A DNA stretch of 16,694 bases from Deltaproteobacteria bacterium UBA2221 (GCA_002328485.1 DCUF01000074.1:88687-105380), one strand, 5' to 3'. Counted from the stretch's first letter, positions 5,959 to 13,413 are shown. Notes: a model not told the origin generated them from the sequence alone. A program made the numbers and translations.

Positions 5959-8768
5959 TCTGATTCTCCGTTGAGGTAGCGTTTCAGGAATTGTCCGGTA
6001 TAGCTTTCGGGGGTGGCCATCACGTCTTCCGGGGTGCCCTCCGAAATGAGGCAGCCACCCTTCTCCCCACCCTCGGGTCCCAGATCTATGATATAGTCAG
6101 CGCACTTTATGACATCCATATTATGCTCGATCACCAGAACCGTATTCCCTCGATCGATGAGCTCTGAAAGCACAAAAAGAAGCTTCTCGATATCGACGAA
6201 GTGGAGACCGGTCGTGGGTTCATCCAGGATATAGAGCGTGCTGCCCGTGTCGCGCTTGGAGAGCTCTCTCGAGAGTTTTATCCGCTGTGCCTCCCCCCCG
6301 GACAAGGTGGTTGCGGGCTGGCCCAGCCTGATATATCCCAAACCTACATCAGACAACACCTTCAGCTTGGTCCTGATCGCCGGTATGGCATCGAAGAATT
6401 CCATGGCCTGGGTCACGGTCATAGTCAGGACATCGGCGATATTCTGGCCTTTGTATTCGATCTCAAGGGTATCCCTGTTGTACCGCTTCCCCTTGCAGTG
6501 GTCGCAGATGATATAGACGTCGGGAAGGAACTGCATCTCGATCTTGACATAGCCCTCGCCCTGACAGGTCTCGCAGCGCCCGCCCTTGACATTGAAGCTG
6601 AACCGCCCTTCTTTGTAACCCCGAATCCTCGATTCGGGAAGCCGGGCAAAGAGGTCTCGGATAGGCGTGAAAATCCCCGTGTAGGTGGCCGGGTTGGAAC
6701 GCGGTGTCCTTCCGATGGGCGACTGGTCGATGTCAATTACCCTGTCTATCATCTCATATCCGGCGATGGACTCCGCCTCTCCCGCCCGCTCCTTGGAACG
6801 ATAGAGCTTCTGCTTGAGCAGTGGATAGAGGGTATCGATCACCAGCGAGCTCTTGCCCGACCCCGATACGCCGGTAATACAGGTAAAGACCCCGAGGGGC
6901 AGATCTACGTCGATATTCTTGAGATTGTGTGCCTTGACGCCCTTCAGACGCAAAAAGCCCTTGGGCGATCGTCTTTCCTCGGGCGGTGTTATTTCCCTTT
7001 TCTTGGACAGGTACTGACCGGTTACCGAAGACCCCTCGCCACGCAGGTCTTCGGGGGTGCCCGCGAATACCAGATGACCCCCATGTTCCCCGGCCCCCGG
7101 CCCGAGATCGATCACATAATCGGAGAGGACGATGGTATCGTAGTCGTGTTCCACGACGATCACGGTGTTGCCCAGGTCGCGGAGCCGCTTCAAGGTGGCC
7201 AGTAATCTTTCGTTGTCCCTCTGGTGGAGACCAATGCTGGGCTCGTCGAGGACGTAGAGCACCCCGGTCAGGCCTGAGCCGATCTGCGTGGCCAGCCGGA
7301 TACGCTGGGATTCCCCGGAAGACAGGGTGGCTGAGTTTCGCTCCAGGGTGAGGTAATCGAGCCCAACGTCTACGAGGAATTTCAGCCGGGCGACGATCTC
7401 CTTCAGGATCGTCTTCGCGATCTCCTGTTCCTTTGCGGACAAAGAGATCCCCTCGAAGAAGCTCCTGCACTCGGAGATCGTCATCTGCACCACGTCGTGG
7501 ATATTGACGTCCGCTACCCTCACAAAAAGGGCTTCCTTCTTGAGTCGTGCCCCCTTGCACTCCGGACAGGGGATCAGGTTGATGTAGCGCTCCAGCTTGT
7601 CTTTTTCCCACTGGACGGCGCGCTCCCATTCCTTCTCCAGTTCCTTGATCACCCCCGCAAACGGCTTTTTTACCAATTCGCGACGGGTCGGCCGATTCAC
7701 ATAAAACTCGATGGGCTCGCCGTTCGTGCCATAGAGCACGGCGTGCTGTACCTCCGGGGGCAGGTTCTTGAAAGGGGTCCGTATGTCAATCTTGTAGTGG
7801 TTGACGAAGGCCTCGAGAAAGGGCCAGAAGAGCATGGGATTCTTGTCGCCCCACGGGAGAACGGCACATTCCCTCAACGATAGGTCCTTATTGGGGACGA
7901 TCAGATCCGGGTCGAAGTATTCCTTTACCCCGAGGCCAAGGCAGGTCGGGCACGCACCGTAGGGATTGTTGAAAGAGAACATCCGGGGGGTGATCTCGGA
8001 ATAGTTTACGCCACAGTCGGGGCAGGCGAAATGTTCGCTGAAGATCATGGTCTCATGGTCTGTCTCGATCTTTACCAGGCCGTTGGCCTTTGCCAGGGCC
8101 AACTCGACGGCCTCGAAAAGACGCCTCTCAACCCCTTCCCGTATGGCTATCCGGTCCACCACGATCTCGATCTCGTGCTTCTTCTTCTTGTCCAGCTCAA
8201 TGTGGTCTGCAAGATCGACGATCTTTCCGTTCAACTTTATCTTGGTAAAACCATGTTTTCTGAGATCATCGAGCTCCTTCCGGTATTCCCCTTTTCTGCC
8301 TCGCACGATAGGGGCAAGGACCGTAAGTTTGGTGCCTTCGGGCAGGGCGAGTATGGAGTCGACGATCTGAGGGGCATGCTGGCTCCGTATCTCCTTGCCG
8401 CAACTGTAACAGAAGACATGGCCGATTCGGGCAAAGAGGAGCCTGAGATAGTCGTAGATCTCGGTGACGGTTCCCACCGTTGAACGGGGGTTTTTGCTGA
8501 TCGTCTTCTGCTCGATGCTGATAGCCGGTGAAAGGCCCTCGATGTAATCCATGTCCGGCTTTTCCATCAATTCCAAGAACTGACGGGCATAGGAGGAGAG
8601 GGATTCCACATAGCGCCGCTGGCCTTCCGCATAGATCGTGTCAAAGGCAAGGGAGGATTTGCCTGAGCCCGAGGGGCCGGTTATGACGGTCATCTTGTTT
8701 CTGGGAAGCTCGACGTCGATGTTCTTGAGGTTGTGTTCGCGGGCGCCTTTTATAAAAATGCTGTTCAT
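5955..8768 (-). CDS. uvrA: Excinuclease ABC subunit A
   Basis: The protein has 937 aa, close to E. coli UvrA (940 aa). It is the damage-recognition ATPase of nucleotide excision repair, a dimer that loads UvrB. The order of parts is canonical: GAREHNLKNIDVELP, then Walker A GPSGSGKSS (31-39), a zinc-binding set C249/C252/C273/C276, and a first ABC signature LSSGESQRIRLATQIGSG with Walker B VLYVLDEPSIGLHQRDN. The second half has Walker A TGVSGSGKSS, a CETCQGEG / CDHCKGKR zinc finger, signature TLSGGEAQRIKLSREL, and Walker B LYILDEPTTGLHF. No domain is missing. The start follows the family N-terminus although no clear Shine-Dalgarno is seen. No obvious E. coli-type LexA box was found upstream. 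Confidence 0.98.
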   Translation of the reverse strand: MNSIFIKGAREHNLKNIDVELPRNKMTVITGPSGSGKSSLAFDTIYAEGQRRYVESLSSYARQFLELMEKPDMDYIEGLSPAISIEQKTISKNPRSTVGTVTEIYDYLRLLFARIGHVFCYSCGKEIRSQHAPQIVDSILALPEGTKLTVLAPIVRGRKGEYRKELDDLRKHGFTKIKLNGKIVDLADHIELDKKKKHEIEIVVDRIAIREGVERRLFEAVELALAKANGLVKIETDHETMIFSEHFACPDCGVNYSEITPRMFSFNNPYGACPTCLGLGVKEYFDPDLIVPNKDLSLRECAVLPWGDKNPMLFWPFLEAFVNHYKIDIRTPFKNLPPEVQHAVLYGTNGEPIEFYVNRPTRRELVKKPFAGVIKELEKEWERAVQWEKDKLERYINLIPCPECKGARLKKEALFVRVADVNIHDVVQMTISECRSFFEGISLSAKEQEIAKTILKEIVARLKFLVDVGLDYLTLERNSATLSSGESQRIRLATQIGSGLTGVLYVLDEPSIGLHQRDNERLLATLKRLRDLGNTVIVVEHDYDTIVLSDYVIDLGPGAGEHGGHLVFAGTPEDLRGEGSSVTGQYLSKKREITPPEERRSPKGFLRLKGVKAHNLKNIDVDLPLGVFTCITGVSGSGKSSLVIDTLYPLLKQKLYRSKERAGEAESIAGYEMIDRVIDIDQSPIGRTPRSNPATYTGIFTPIRDLFARLPESRIRGYKEGRFSFNVKGGRCETCQGEGYVKIEMQFLPDVYIICDHCKGKRYNRDTLEIEYKGQNIADVLTMTVTQAMEFFDAIPAIRTKLKVLSDVGLGYIRLGQPATTLSGGEAQRIKLSRELSKRDTGSTLYILDEPTTGLHFVDIEKLLFVLSELIDRGNTVLVIEHNMDVIKCADYIIDLGPEGGEKGGCLISEGTPEDVMATPESYTGQFLKRYLNGESE

Positions 8769-8894
8769 TGAATACCACGTTTCATAAGGATGGTTCGCAG
8801 ACTGTCAGGGTTTCTTTCCACCGTAACTGATCAAGAAGTCTAAGGACAAGACGAAGCTTTGGACTCGCAACCTGCCAGAAGATCTTAATCCATA

Positions 8895-8924
8895 ATTCTA
8901 CCAGACAACCCGTTGAATTTTCAA
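8895..8924 (-). promoter_or_regulatory. Probable sigma70-type promoter of uvrA-kdsB
   Basis: On the minus strand -35 TTGAAA (8919-8924) and -10 TAGAAT (8895-8900) are 18 bases apart. Both boxes are close to consensus. The predicted start near 8888 leaves about 120 nt of untranslated leader before the uvrA ATG. Confidence 0.5.
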
Positions 8925-8951
8925 ACGAGCGGCGGCTCGAGGCGGCGACCG

Positions 8952-8979
8952 GCTGTCAGCTATCAGCGGTCAGCGAGCA
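8952..8979. repeat. Four tandem heptamers of consensus GCnnTCA
   Basis: Four consecutive 7-base units can be read: GCTGTCA, GCTATCA, GCGGTCA, GCGAGCA. Similar GCTATCAGC-type arrays are familiar from intergenic regions of many bacterial genomes. With only four degenerate copies it is a minor element of unknown role. Confidence 0.5.
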
Positions 8980-9191
8980 CGGGAACCGGGACGGCCAAAC
9001 AGACGGGGATTAGCGGGGTGAGCCTTTGGGGGTGGAAACAGGGGCTACCGTAGCGGCCGGGTTGATAGACATCGGAGCAAACAGGATGTATATTGCTTAC
9101 ACCTTCGCGATTAAAGCAGATAGGGGCGATCCGGGCAGGGGTGATATGCCTGTGGAGGGATCGCCGGATCAGACAAAAGGAGGACCATTTT

Positions 9192-9680
9192 ATGGCCGAC
9201 AAACAATGGAAAGAGCCGCCGGAGATGCAGATTGACCCGAAGAAGACCTACCGGGTGAAGATGGAGACGACCCAGGGTGTGATCGAGTTGGAGCTCTACC
9301 CCCAGCATGCTCCGAAAACAGTGAACAATTTCGTATTTCTTACCAAGGAAGGATTCTACGATGGCGTGGTATTTCATCGCGTGATCAGCAACTTCGTCGT
9401 CCAGGGTGGGGATCCCACAGGTACTGGACGTGGTGGACCGGGCTACCGTTTCGAGGATGAAACGAGGGGCAATCCCCTCACCCACGAGAGCAAGGTCCTC
9501 TCCATGGCTAACGCAGGCCCCAACACGAACGGAAGCCAGTTCTTCATCACCCTCGCCCCGCAACCGCATCTCAACGGCAAACATACGGTTTTTGGAAAGG
9601 TCATCGTGGGCGAAGATGTGGTCGATGCCATCCGCCAGGGGGATGCCATGACCCACGTCGAGGTTCTGGAAGAGGCTTAG
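9192..9680 (+). CDS. Peptidyl-prolyl cis-trans isomerase, cyclophilin type (cytoplasmic)
   Basis: The protein has 162 aa starting at ATG 9192, where AAGGAGG lies eight bases upstream. The longer reading from 9093 is rejected for lack of any start context. Cyclophilins catalyse cis-trans isomerisation of X-Pro bonds during protein folding. Key motifs are GVIELELYPQHAPKTVNNF (29-47), FHRVISNFVVQGGDPTGTGRGG (61-82, catalytic R63), MANAGPNTNGSQFFIT (105-120) and LNGKHTVFGKV (127-137). The Trp that gives human CypA its cyclosporin sensitivity is replaced (PHLNGKH), as in most bacterial members. There is no signal peptide, so it should act in the cytoplasm. The gene is monocistronic and converges on the acid phosphatase gene. 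Confidence 0.95.
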   Translation: MADKQWKEPPEMQIDPKKTYRVKMETTQGVIELELYPQHAPKTVNNFVFLTKEGFYDGVVFHRVISNFVVQGGDPTGTGRGGPGYRFEDETRGNPLTHESKVLSMANAGPNTNGSQFFITLAPQPHLNGKHTVFGKVIVGEDVVDAIRQGDAMTHVEVLEEA

Positions 9681-9712
9681 CCAAACCGGCTGACACCCCG
9701 GAATAGCTTTTT

Positions 9713-9739
9713 GCCCGGCCTCAGACTCAGAGGCCGGGC
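9713..9739. terminator. Perfect 9-bp hairpin between convergent cyclophilin and phosphatase genes
   Basis: GCCCGGCCT (9713-9721) pairs with AGGCCGGGC (9731-9739) around a nine-base loop, 33 bases after the cyclophilin stop. The phosphatase stop codon lies in the loop (9727-9729), so the hairpin serves both convergent transcripts. The T-run after it on the + strand is short (GTTTC), and the longer T5 lies before the stem. Termination strength is therefore uncertain. Confidence 0.55.
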
Positions 9740-10605
9740 GTTTCACCCCTCGTTCCGGCTGCCACGAACGCCGCCGCTTCCTCGGAACATCGCGCCGCCG
9801 CCGGTTTCAGACCCCTGGCCCTGGCCGCTGCAACTTCGGCCCTTGCGCCCTCAAGGTCTGCTCGGAAGGCTTGGTCGGCATGAAGGCGGGCAACGGTCCC
9901 GGCTGCGAGTACACGACCTTCAACGACATCGCTGTTCCAGTGGACGTTGCACACAATCCTGCTCTGACCGAAATCACGCCCCCTTGCCAGGATGGCGGTG
10001 GCCCTTTCAGGGGCGATCTCGCTCAGAATGAGCGCCCATGCCCAGCCGATAGCCGAGTGGCTCGAGGGATATGAGCTGCTGCGCTCCATCTGTGACTGGT
10101 ACTCTGGTGTGCAGGTGGGCTTCTTGTTCACCACGTAGGGGCGGAGCCGGTGGTAGTGGTTCTTGACAACCCGTACGGCCCGTGAAACATCCATCAAGGT
10201 TCTGGCGAGCAGCAGGGAAAGACGCGGTGTGTCCTGGGGATTAACGGGGACATTTAACGCACAGGAGAAGGAATCCAGCGCCTTCGGGGAGCTGATCTCC
10301 GCATCCTCGGCAGCGACCTTCCAGCGTGTGGTGCCTTGTAGGCCCAGTGCTTCTCTACTGATCTCTTCATCCAGGGCGAGTGCGGTGGACCCGGCCCGAG
10401 GCGGAGCGGGCATAAAGGCAGGACCTTTCGGAAGCGTTTCCTCCGACAAATATCCCGAAAGCCTGGCGGCCGAGCTGCCCCCGACGGCGGAGGGGGTCGC
10501 ACCCCTTTGTGCCCTTTCGGGGCTTGCACAATCCGCCATACCGCAGAGAAGAAGAATGATCAAAAAAACCGTTGCCGCAAAAAACGGGAGGCATTTCGTT
10601 GTCAT
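9727..10605 (-). CDS. Secreted PAP2-superfamily phosphatase, class A acid phosphatase type
   Basis: The protein has 292 aa. An N-terminal signal peptide (basic MTTK, hydrophobic core about 8-22, likely cleavage after ADCA near 27) sends it to the periplasm. The three-part PAP2 / class A acid phosphatase signature is complete: K148-x6-R155-P156 (KNHYHRLRP), P180-S-S-H183 in place of the usual PSGH, and S215-R-x5-H222-x3-D226 (SRIVCNVHWNSD). H222 would be the phosphate-accepting nucleophile and H183 the acid. PhoN/PhoC-like enzymes release phosphate from a wide range of monoesters. Residues 28-75 are low-complexity and the C-terminal 50 residues are Ala-rich and probably helical. The Gly to Ser change in PSSH is unusual. 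AAGGG lies before the ATG. The gene is divergent from the secreted Gly/Lys-tail protein. Confidence 0.9.
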   Translation of the reverse strand: MTTKCLPFFAATVFLIILLLCGMADCASPERAQRGATPSAVGGSSAARLSGYLSEETLPKGPAFMPAPPRAGSTALALDEEISREALGLQGTTRWKVAAEDAEISSPKALDSFSCALNVPVNPQDTPRLSLLLARTLMDVSRAVRVVKNHYHRLRPYVVNKKPTCTPEYQSQMERSSSYPSSHSAIGWAWALILSEIAPERATAILARGRDFGQSRIVCNVHWNSDVVEGRVLAAGTVARLHADQAFRADLEGARAEVAAARARGLKPAAARCSEEAAAFVAAGTRGETPGL

Positions 10606-10698
10606 GGGGCGCCCTTTTTTCGGGTATCGATCTTGGGGTATCCGTAACTATAGCCGATATGTGAGGATCATTGACAGAGGCAATCGCACAAAAACACC

Positions 10699-10728
10699 TT
10701 GTCGATCCGCCCTTCTCCACGGTATGAT
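10699..10728 (+). promoter_or_regulatory. Probable promoter of the secreted Gly/Lys-tail protein
   Basis: -35 TTGTCG (10699-10704) and -10 TATGAT (10723-10728) are 18 bases apart. The predicted start near 10735 leaves a leader of about 57 nt. A perfect TTGACA at 10671-10676 lacks a good -10 partner. Confidence 0.45.
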
Positions 10729-10791
10729 CAAAAAACGGATAGATCTTGGCGTGCGCGAGCCTTGGTGGCCTGCGGCACAGGAGGGTTCTTT

Positions 10792-11298
10792 ATGAGAATG
10801 ACGAAGATTGGCTCGATAATCTGCGGGGCCCTTATGCTGCTGCCCTTTTCCTTGTGGGCCGGGGATTTTGCCTGGATGAAAGATTTCGATATGCGTGCCC
10901 AGGCCGACCTCACGGGATTCAGGGCCAGCCTTGGCACTCGATTCAACGTTGGTGATGCCCAAATTGGATTGGTCCTCAGCAACGTGGACAGACCGGCAGA
11001 CGCCTACATGGTTTTCCGTCTGGGTGAAATGTCTCGAAGACCGCCCCATTATGTGATGGAGCGCTATCGGTCCGGGAGGGGTAGGGGCTGGGGGAACCTT
11101 GCGAAGAGTCTCGGCATCAAACCTGGCTCCCGGGAATTCCATGAACTAAAGGCAGGCCGCAATCTGTGGGCCGACAACCATTCGGGCAGGGGAAAGAACA
11201 AGGACAAAGGCAGTCAAGGTAAAGATAGGGGCCAGGATGACGACGGCAGGAGCAAGGGGCACGGGAAAGGCCAGGGCAAAGGCCATGGGAAAGGATAA
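10792..11298 (+). CDS. Secreted conserved hypothetical protein with a Gly/Lys/His-rich tail
   Basis: The protein has 168 aa from ATG 10792, which has AGGAGGG six bases upstream; the longer frame from 10699 begins inside the promoter. A signal peptide is clear, with a hydrophobic stretch about 7-21 and likely cleavage after LWA (23). The mature part (24-128) has a folded-looking segment with SNVDRPADAYMVFRLGEMS, ERYRSGRGRGWGNLAKSLGI and KPGSREFHELK. From about 131 the protein becomes disordered, charged and repetitive, ending in GHGKGQGKGHGKG. I believe similar unnamed periplasmic proteins occur in Geobacter-like bacteria, from memory only. Function is unknown. The tail could bind polyanions or metals, which is inference. 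It is divergent from the acid phosphatase. Confidence 0.75.
   Translation: MRMTKIGSIICGALMLLPFSLWAGDFAWMKDFDMRAQADLTGFRASLGTRFNVGDAQIGLVLSNVDRPADAYMVFRLGEMSRRPPHYVMERYRSGRGRGWGNLAKSLGIKPGSREFHELKAGRNLWADNHSGRGKNKDKGSQGKDRGQDDDGRSKGHGKGQGKGHGKG
11257..11292 (+). repeat. Three 12-base units encoding GHGK/GQGK/GHGK
   Basis: The end of the secreted-protein gene consists of three in-frame 12-base units (11257-11268, 11269-11280, 11281-11292) that differ at a few bases. They look like a short tandem duplication and may vary in copy number between strains. Confidence 0.6.
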
Positions 11299-11312
11299 AG
11301 AAACTCCTTTCC
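11288..11312 (+). terminator. 8-bp hairpin spanning the stop codon of the secreted protein gene
   Basis: GGAAAGGA (11288-11295) pairs with TCCTTTCC (11305-11312) around a nine-base loop containing the TAA stop. No T-run follows, so it is a weak terminator candidate or an mRNA 3'-end hairpin. Confidence 0.3.
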
Positions 11313-11480
11313 TGCCTTGAAAACCTCCCCATCGGTTATTATCCTTCCTAAAGATGATACGCTTTCAGAAGGGTATTGCGAGGGCAAGGCAAGGGTGTTG
11401 TCGATAGGATTCTTTGTAGACGGTCGAAGGGCCATACCTAACCTAAAAGGGCTTCTCCACGGAGCTGAAAGGAGGACACT

Positions 11481-11801
11481 ATGTATGTGAGGATGACTTT
11501 TTTCAAGGCGAAACCTGGAAAGATCGATGACTTGCGGAATCTGTATGTGAACGAGGTTATCCCTGCCCACAAAGACCACAAGGGCATTCGCTTCGTACAC
11601 CTCCTCGAATCCCTGGACAACAAGGAAGAGGGTATCTCTATTACAGCCTGGGACACCAGGGGAGACCTCGAGGCATATCAGAGAAGCGGAGATTATCCCA
11701 AGATCGTGGGGAAATTCAAAGAGCTTCTCGACAGCGAGCCCGCTTATCGGGCCTATGAGGTGACCGCCAGCTCGGAGCCGATGATACTCCGTATCTTCTA
11801 A
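11481..11801 (+). CDS. ABM-fold (antibiotic biosynthesis monooxygenase-like) protein
   Basis: The protein has 106 aa with an excellent ribosome binding site (AAAGGAGG, five bases before ATG). The dimeric ferredoxin-like ABM / DUF-type fold is suggested by YVRMTFFKAKPGKIDDLRNL (beta1 and helix 1), GIRFVHLLES (beta2), GISITAWDTRGDLEAYQ (beta3 and helix 2) and a C-terminal RAYEVTASSEPMI strand. The superfamily contains cofactor-free monooxygenases, haem-degrading enzymes and many proteins of unknown role. No haem-ligand pattern of IsdG type is evident, so the exact activity is open. It stands alone between two gaps with no clear promoter. Confidence 0.75.
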   Translation: MYVRMTFFKAKPGKIDDLRNLYVNEVIPAHKDHKGIRFVHLLESLDNKEEGISITAWDTRGDLEAYQRSGDYPKIVGKFKELLDSEPAYRAYEVTASSEPMILRIF

Positions 11802-11948
11802 CAGGCGGTTCCAGCCGGTCTCCACGGGGTAAGCGGGCCCCCAGGATCTTCGTGTGACACGGGGAAACTAGGGGTCAAGGGACCTCTATCGTTGCTTGCT
11901 GCGTCCATGCAAAAGGATAGTCAAAGAAGAGATTGGCTGGAATAAAAG

Positions 11949-12022
11949 CGCGCCCAGCAGGATTCGAACCTGCAACCGTTGGATCCGAAGTCCAAAACTC
12001 TATCCAGTTGAGCTATGGGCGC
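11949..12022 (-). tRNA. tRNA-Arg (anticodon TCG)
   Basis: The 74-nt cloverleaf folds completely on the minus strand. The acceptor stem is GCGCCCA (12016-12022) with TGGGCGC, followed by discriminator G at 11949. The D stem is GCTC/GAGT with one G-T pair. The anticodon stem is TTGGA/TCCAA with loop CTTCGGA, and the anticodon TCG is at 11986-11988. The T arm is GCAGG-TTCGAAT-CCTGC. The 3' CCA is not encoded (the next bases are CTT), so it must be added by the CCA enzyme. It reads CGA and probably other CGN codons. A near-consensus promoter lies just upstream. Confidence 0.96.
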
Positions 12023-12041
12023 GTGATGTACACTGCTGGTC

Positions 12042-12070
12042 AATTAACCTCATCGCAGGCCTTATGTCAA
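12042..12070 (-). promoter_or_regulatory. Strong promoter of tRNA-Arg
   Basis: On the minus strand a perfect -35 TTGACA (12065-12070) and a -10 TTAATT (12042-12047) are 17 bases apart. Transcription would start near 12035, about 13 bases before the mature tRNA 5' end. The placement relative to a definite tRNA makes it credible. Confidence 0.65.
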
Positions 12071-12146
12071 GTCCCAAAGGTACGTCTTTGTGGTGGACTT
12101 GAGGCCTGTCGAGCACCGGACGAAAAGAGTCTGCCAATCTACCTGT

Positions 12147-12176
12147 GCCGTCCGGGCACGGATGGTCCCCTTTTTT
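12147..12176 (+). terminator. Hairpin plus T6 upstream of the alpha/beta hydrolase gene
   Basis: CCGTCC can pair with GGATGG (six pairs, one G-T) around GGGCAC, and a T6 run follows at 12171-12176. Overlapping alternatives exist: GTGCC (12145-12149) with GGCAC (12155-12159), and GGGCAC with GTGCCC (12177-12182). It either ends read-through from the ABM gene or acts as a leader attenuator of the hydrolase gene. Confidence 0.35.
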
Positions 12177-12236
12177 GTGCCCCGGCATCACCCTGGCTTA
12201 TCCTTCTCGCCAAGTCTTCAAAAAAGGATAGAGGCC

Positions 12237-13139
12237 ATGGCCGAAGACCGTTTTATTGCCATTGATGGCATCAGGATGCGCTATTGGTCCTGCGGCCAGG
12301 GAGAAGAGACCATCGTGCTGGTCCATGGGCTTGGTGCGGCGGCCGATATCTGGACGCAAAATATCGAGGAACTCGCTCGGGAACATCGGGTGATCGTCCC
12401 TGACCTGCCGGGTTTCGGCAAATCGGAGATTCCTCACCCTTCTTTCCTTCCATTCCAGTATACCGACTTTCTTGCAAAGCTGATCGACACGACCACCGAC
12501 GGCCCTGTAACCCTTGTCGGCCAGTCCCTCGGCGGAGCCGTTGTTCTCGACTATGCCCTTCGGTACCCCGAGCGGACAGATAGGTTGGTGCTTATCGACA
12601 GCGCAGGCCTGGGCAAGGAGGTGATATGGACGCTCCGTCTGCTGTCGCTCCCATTCCTCGGCGAGCTTCTCTGTCATCCTGTTCGCAAAGGGGTCGAGCT
12701 TTTCTTCAAACTGGCCGTCCACAACACCTCCGCGGTTAGTGAAGCTCTTGTTGACATCTTTTATGGTTATTGCCGCCGCCCGGGTTTCAAGAGGTTCTTC
12801 CTGGGGCTCGTGAGAAGCCTGATCAACAGCCAGGGGGTGCGCGGGGACATCCTTGGGGAGATCACGACGAATCTCCGCAAGATCACAAAACCCGTGCTGA
12901 TTATATGGGGGGAGGAAGACCGTGTCCTGCCTTTGAAACATGCCTATTTTGGTGCAAGGCAGCTTCCGTCGGCAACCATGAAGGTCATGAGTGGCTGTGG
13001 CCATCTGCCCTTTCTTGAGCGCGCCGAGGAGTGCAACCGCCTGATCCTTCAGTTTATCGGGCAAGGACATGAAGGAGTACGAGGACAGACCATTGACTGC
13101 GATATTTTTCAGGGGGCACAGAGTCATGAGGAGGGATAG
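12237..13139 (+). CDS. Alpha/beta hydrolase
   Basis: The protein has 300 aa from ATG 12237, with AAGGA eight bases upstream. The upstream in-frame extension to 12090 crosses the hairpin region and looks non-coding. The alpha/beta hydrolase fold is unmistakable: oxyanion motif VLVHGLGAAADIW (28-40), VIVPDLPGFGKS (52-63), nucleophile elbow VGQSLGGAVVLDYA (S97), acid GEEDRVLP (D228) and GCGHLPFLERAEE (H256). There is no signal peptide. Relatives include C-C bond hydrolases, esterases and haloperoxidase-like enzymes, and the substrate cannot be told. The C-terminal 25 residues are weakly conserved in character and overlap the next gene by 14 bases, so the pair is likely translated together. Confidence 0.93.
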   Translation: MAEDRFIAIDGIRMRYWSCGQGEETIVLVHGLGAAADIWTQNIEELAREHRVIVPDLPGFGKSEIPHPSFLPFQYTDFLAKLIDTTTDGPVTLVGQSLGGAVVLDYALRYPERTDRLVLIDSAGLGKEVIWTLRLLSLPFLGELLCHPVRKGVELFFKLAVHNTSAVSEALVDIFYGYCRRPGFKRFFLGLVRSLINSQGVRGDILGEITTNLRKITKPVLIIWGEEDRVLPLKHAYFGARQLPSATMKVMSGCGHLPFLERAEECNRLILQFIGQGHEGVRGQTIDCDIFQGAQSHEEG

Positions 13140-13413
13140 ACCTCAGCACATCTTTAGGTCGGATCCGAAGGGAATGGTCAAGACGGGTGGCATGCAGTTT
13201 GAATATGACCACCCCGGCTATTTTATAGATTTTGATGACTGTTATAAGCTGCTGATCAGTGTCGGCACGATCCTGAAGAACGCCCATAGACTGCCCGAAG
13301 AAACCAGGGATGCGATCTTCTACCTGCTAAACGATCCCGACTCCCCCATCGGCCGCCACCTTAAGCGGATTCAAGATGAAGTCATGGGTAAGCACATAAC
13401 CCGCGAAGAATGA
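13126..13413 (+). CDS. Conserved-looking small protein of unknown function
   Basis: The protein has 95 aa from ATG 13126, which overlaps the hydrolase stop region by 14 bases and has AGGGGG nine bases upstream. The frame opens earlier at ATG 13069, but there the AAGGA is only two bases away and the N-terminus would lie wholly inside the hydrolase gene. No family is recognised. The protein is acidic-basic mixed and soluble, with an aromatic segment (GGMQFEYDHPGYFIDFDDCYK, taken as two halves around the central HP) and a probable helical half with LLISVGTILKNAHRLPEE and DSPIGRHLKRIQDEV. The codon use and overlap with the hydrolase argue that it is a real gene in the same operon. Confidence 0.65.
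   Translation: MRRDRPQHIFRSDPKGMVKTGGMQFEYDHPGYFIDFDDCYKLLISVGTILKNAHRLPEETRDAIFYLLNDPDSPIGRHLKRIQDEVMGKHITREE

Larger units (their letters stand above)
8769..9191. other. Gene-free divergent region between uvrA and the cyclophilin gene
   Basis: This is 423 bp without a supportable gene. Short reading frames here lack a convincing start and sensible composition. On the minus strand it holds the uvrA promoter candidate (8895-8924) and an unusually long uvrA leader of about 120 nt. It also holds a four-unit heptamer array (8952-8979) and, at the right end, the AAGGAGG of the cyclophilin gene. No convincing + strand promoter was found. Confidence 0.6.

Noticed and set aside
6201..7205. 334-codon + strand open frame opposite uvrA
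   Set aside because: Antisense to conserved UvrA motifs, no start signals, composition of a shadow frame.
8769..9191. Small genes in the uvrA-cyclophilin gap (for example frames near 8963-9235)
   Set aside because: No ribosome binding site at their starts and no sensible protein composition.
10671..10676. Perfect TTGACA on the + strand as a promoter for the secreted protein
   Set aside because: No acceptable -10 box lies 16-18 bases downstream; the TTGTCG/TATGAT pair at 10699-10728 is better.
11949..12022. tRNA-Arg as an attachment site for an integrated element
   Set aside because: No integrase gene, no direct repeat of the tRNA 3' end and no foreign-looking genes are visible on either side.
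12198..13127. 309-codon minus strand frame opposite the alpha/beta hydrolase
   Set aside because: The + strand encodes a full catalytic triad and family motifs; the antisense product resembles nothing.
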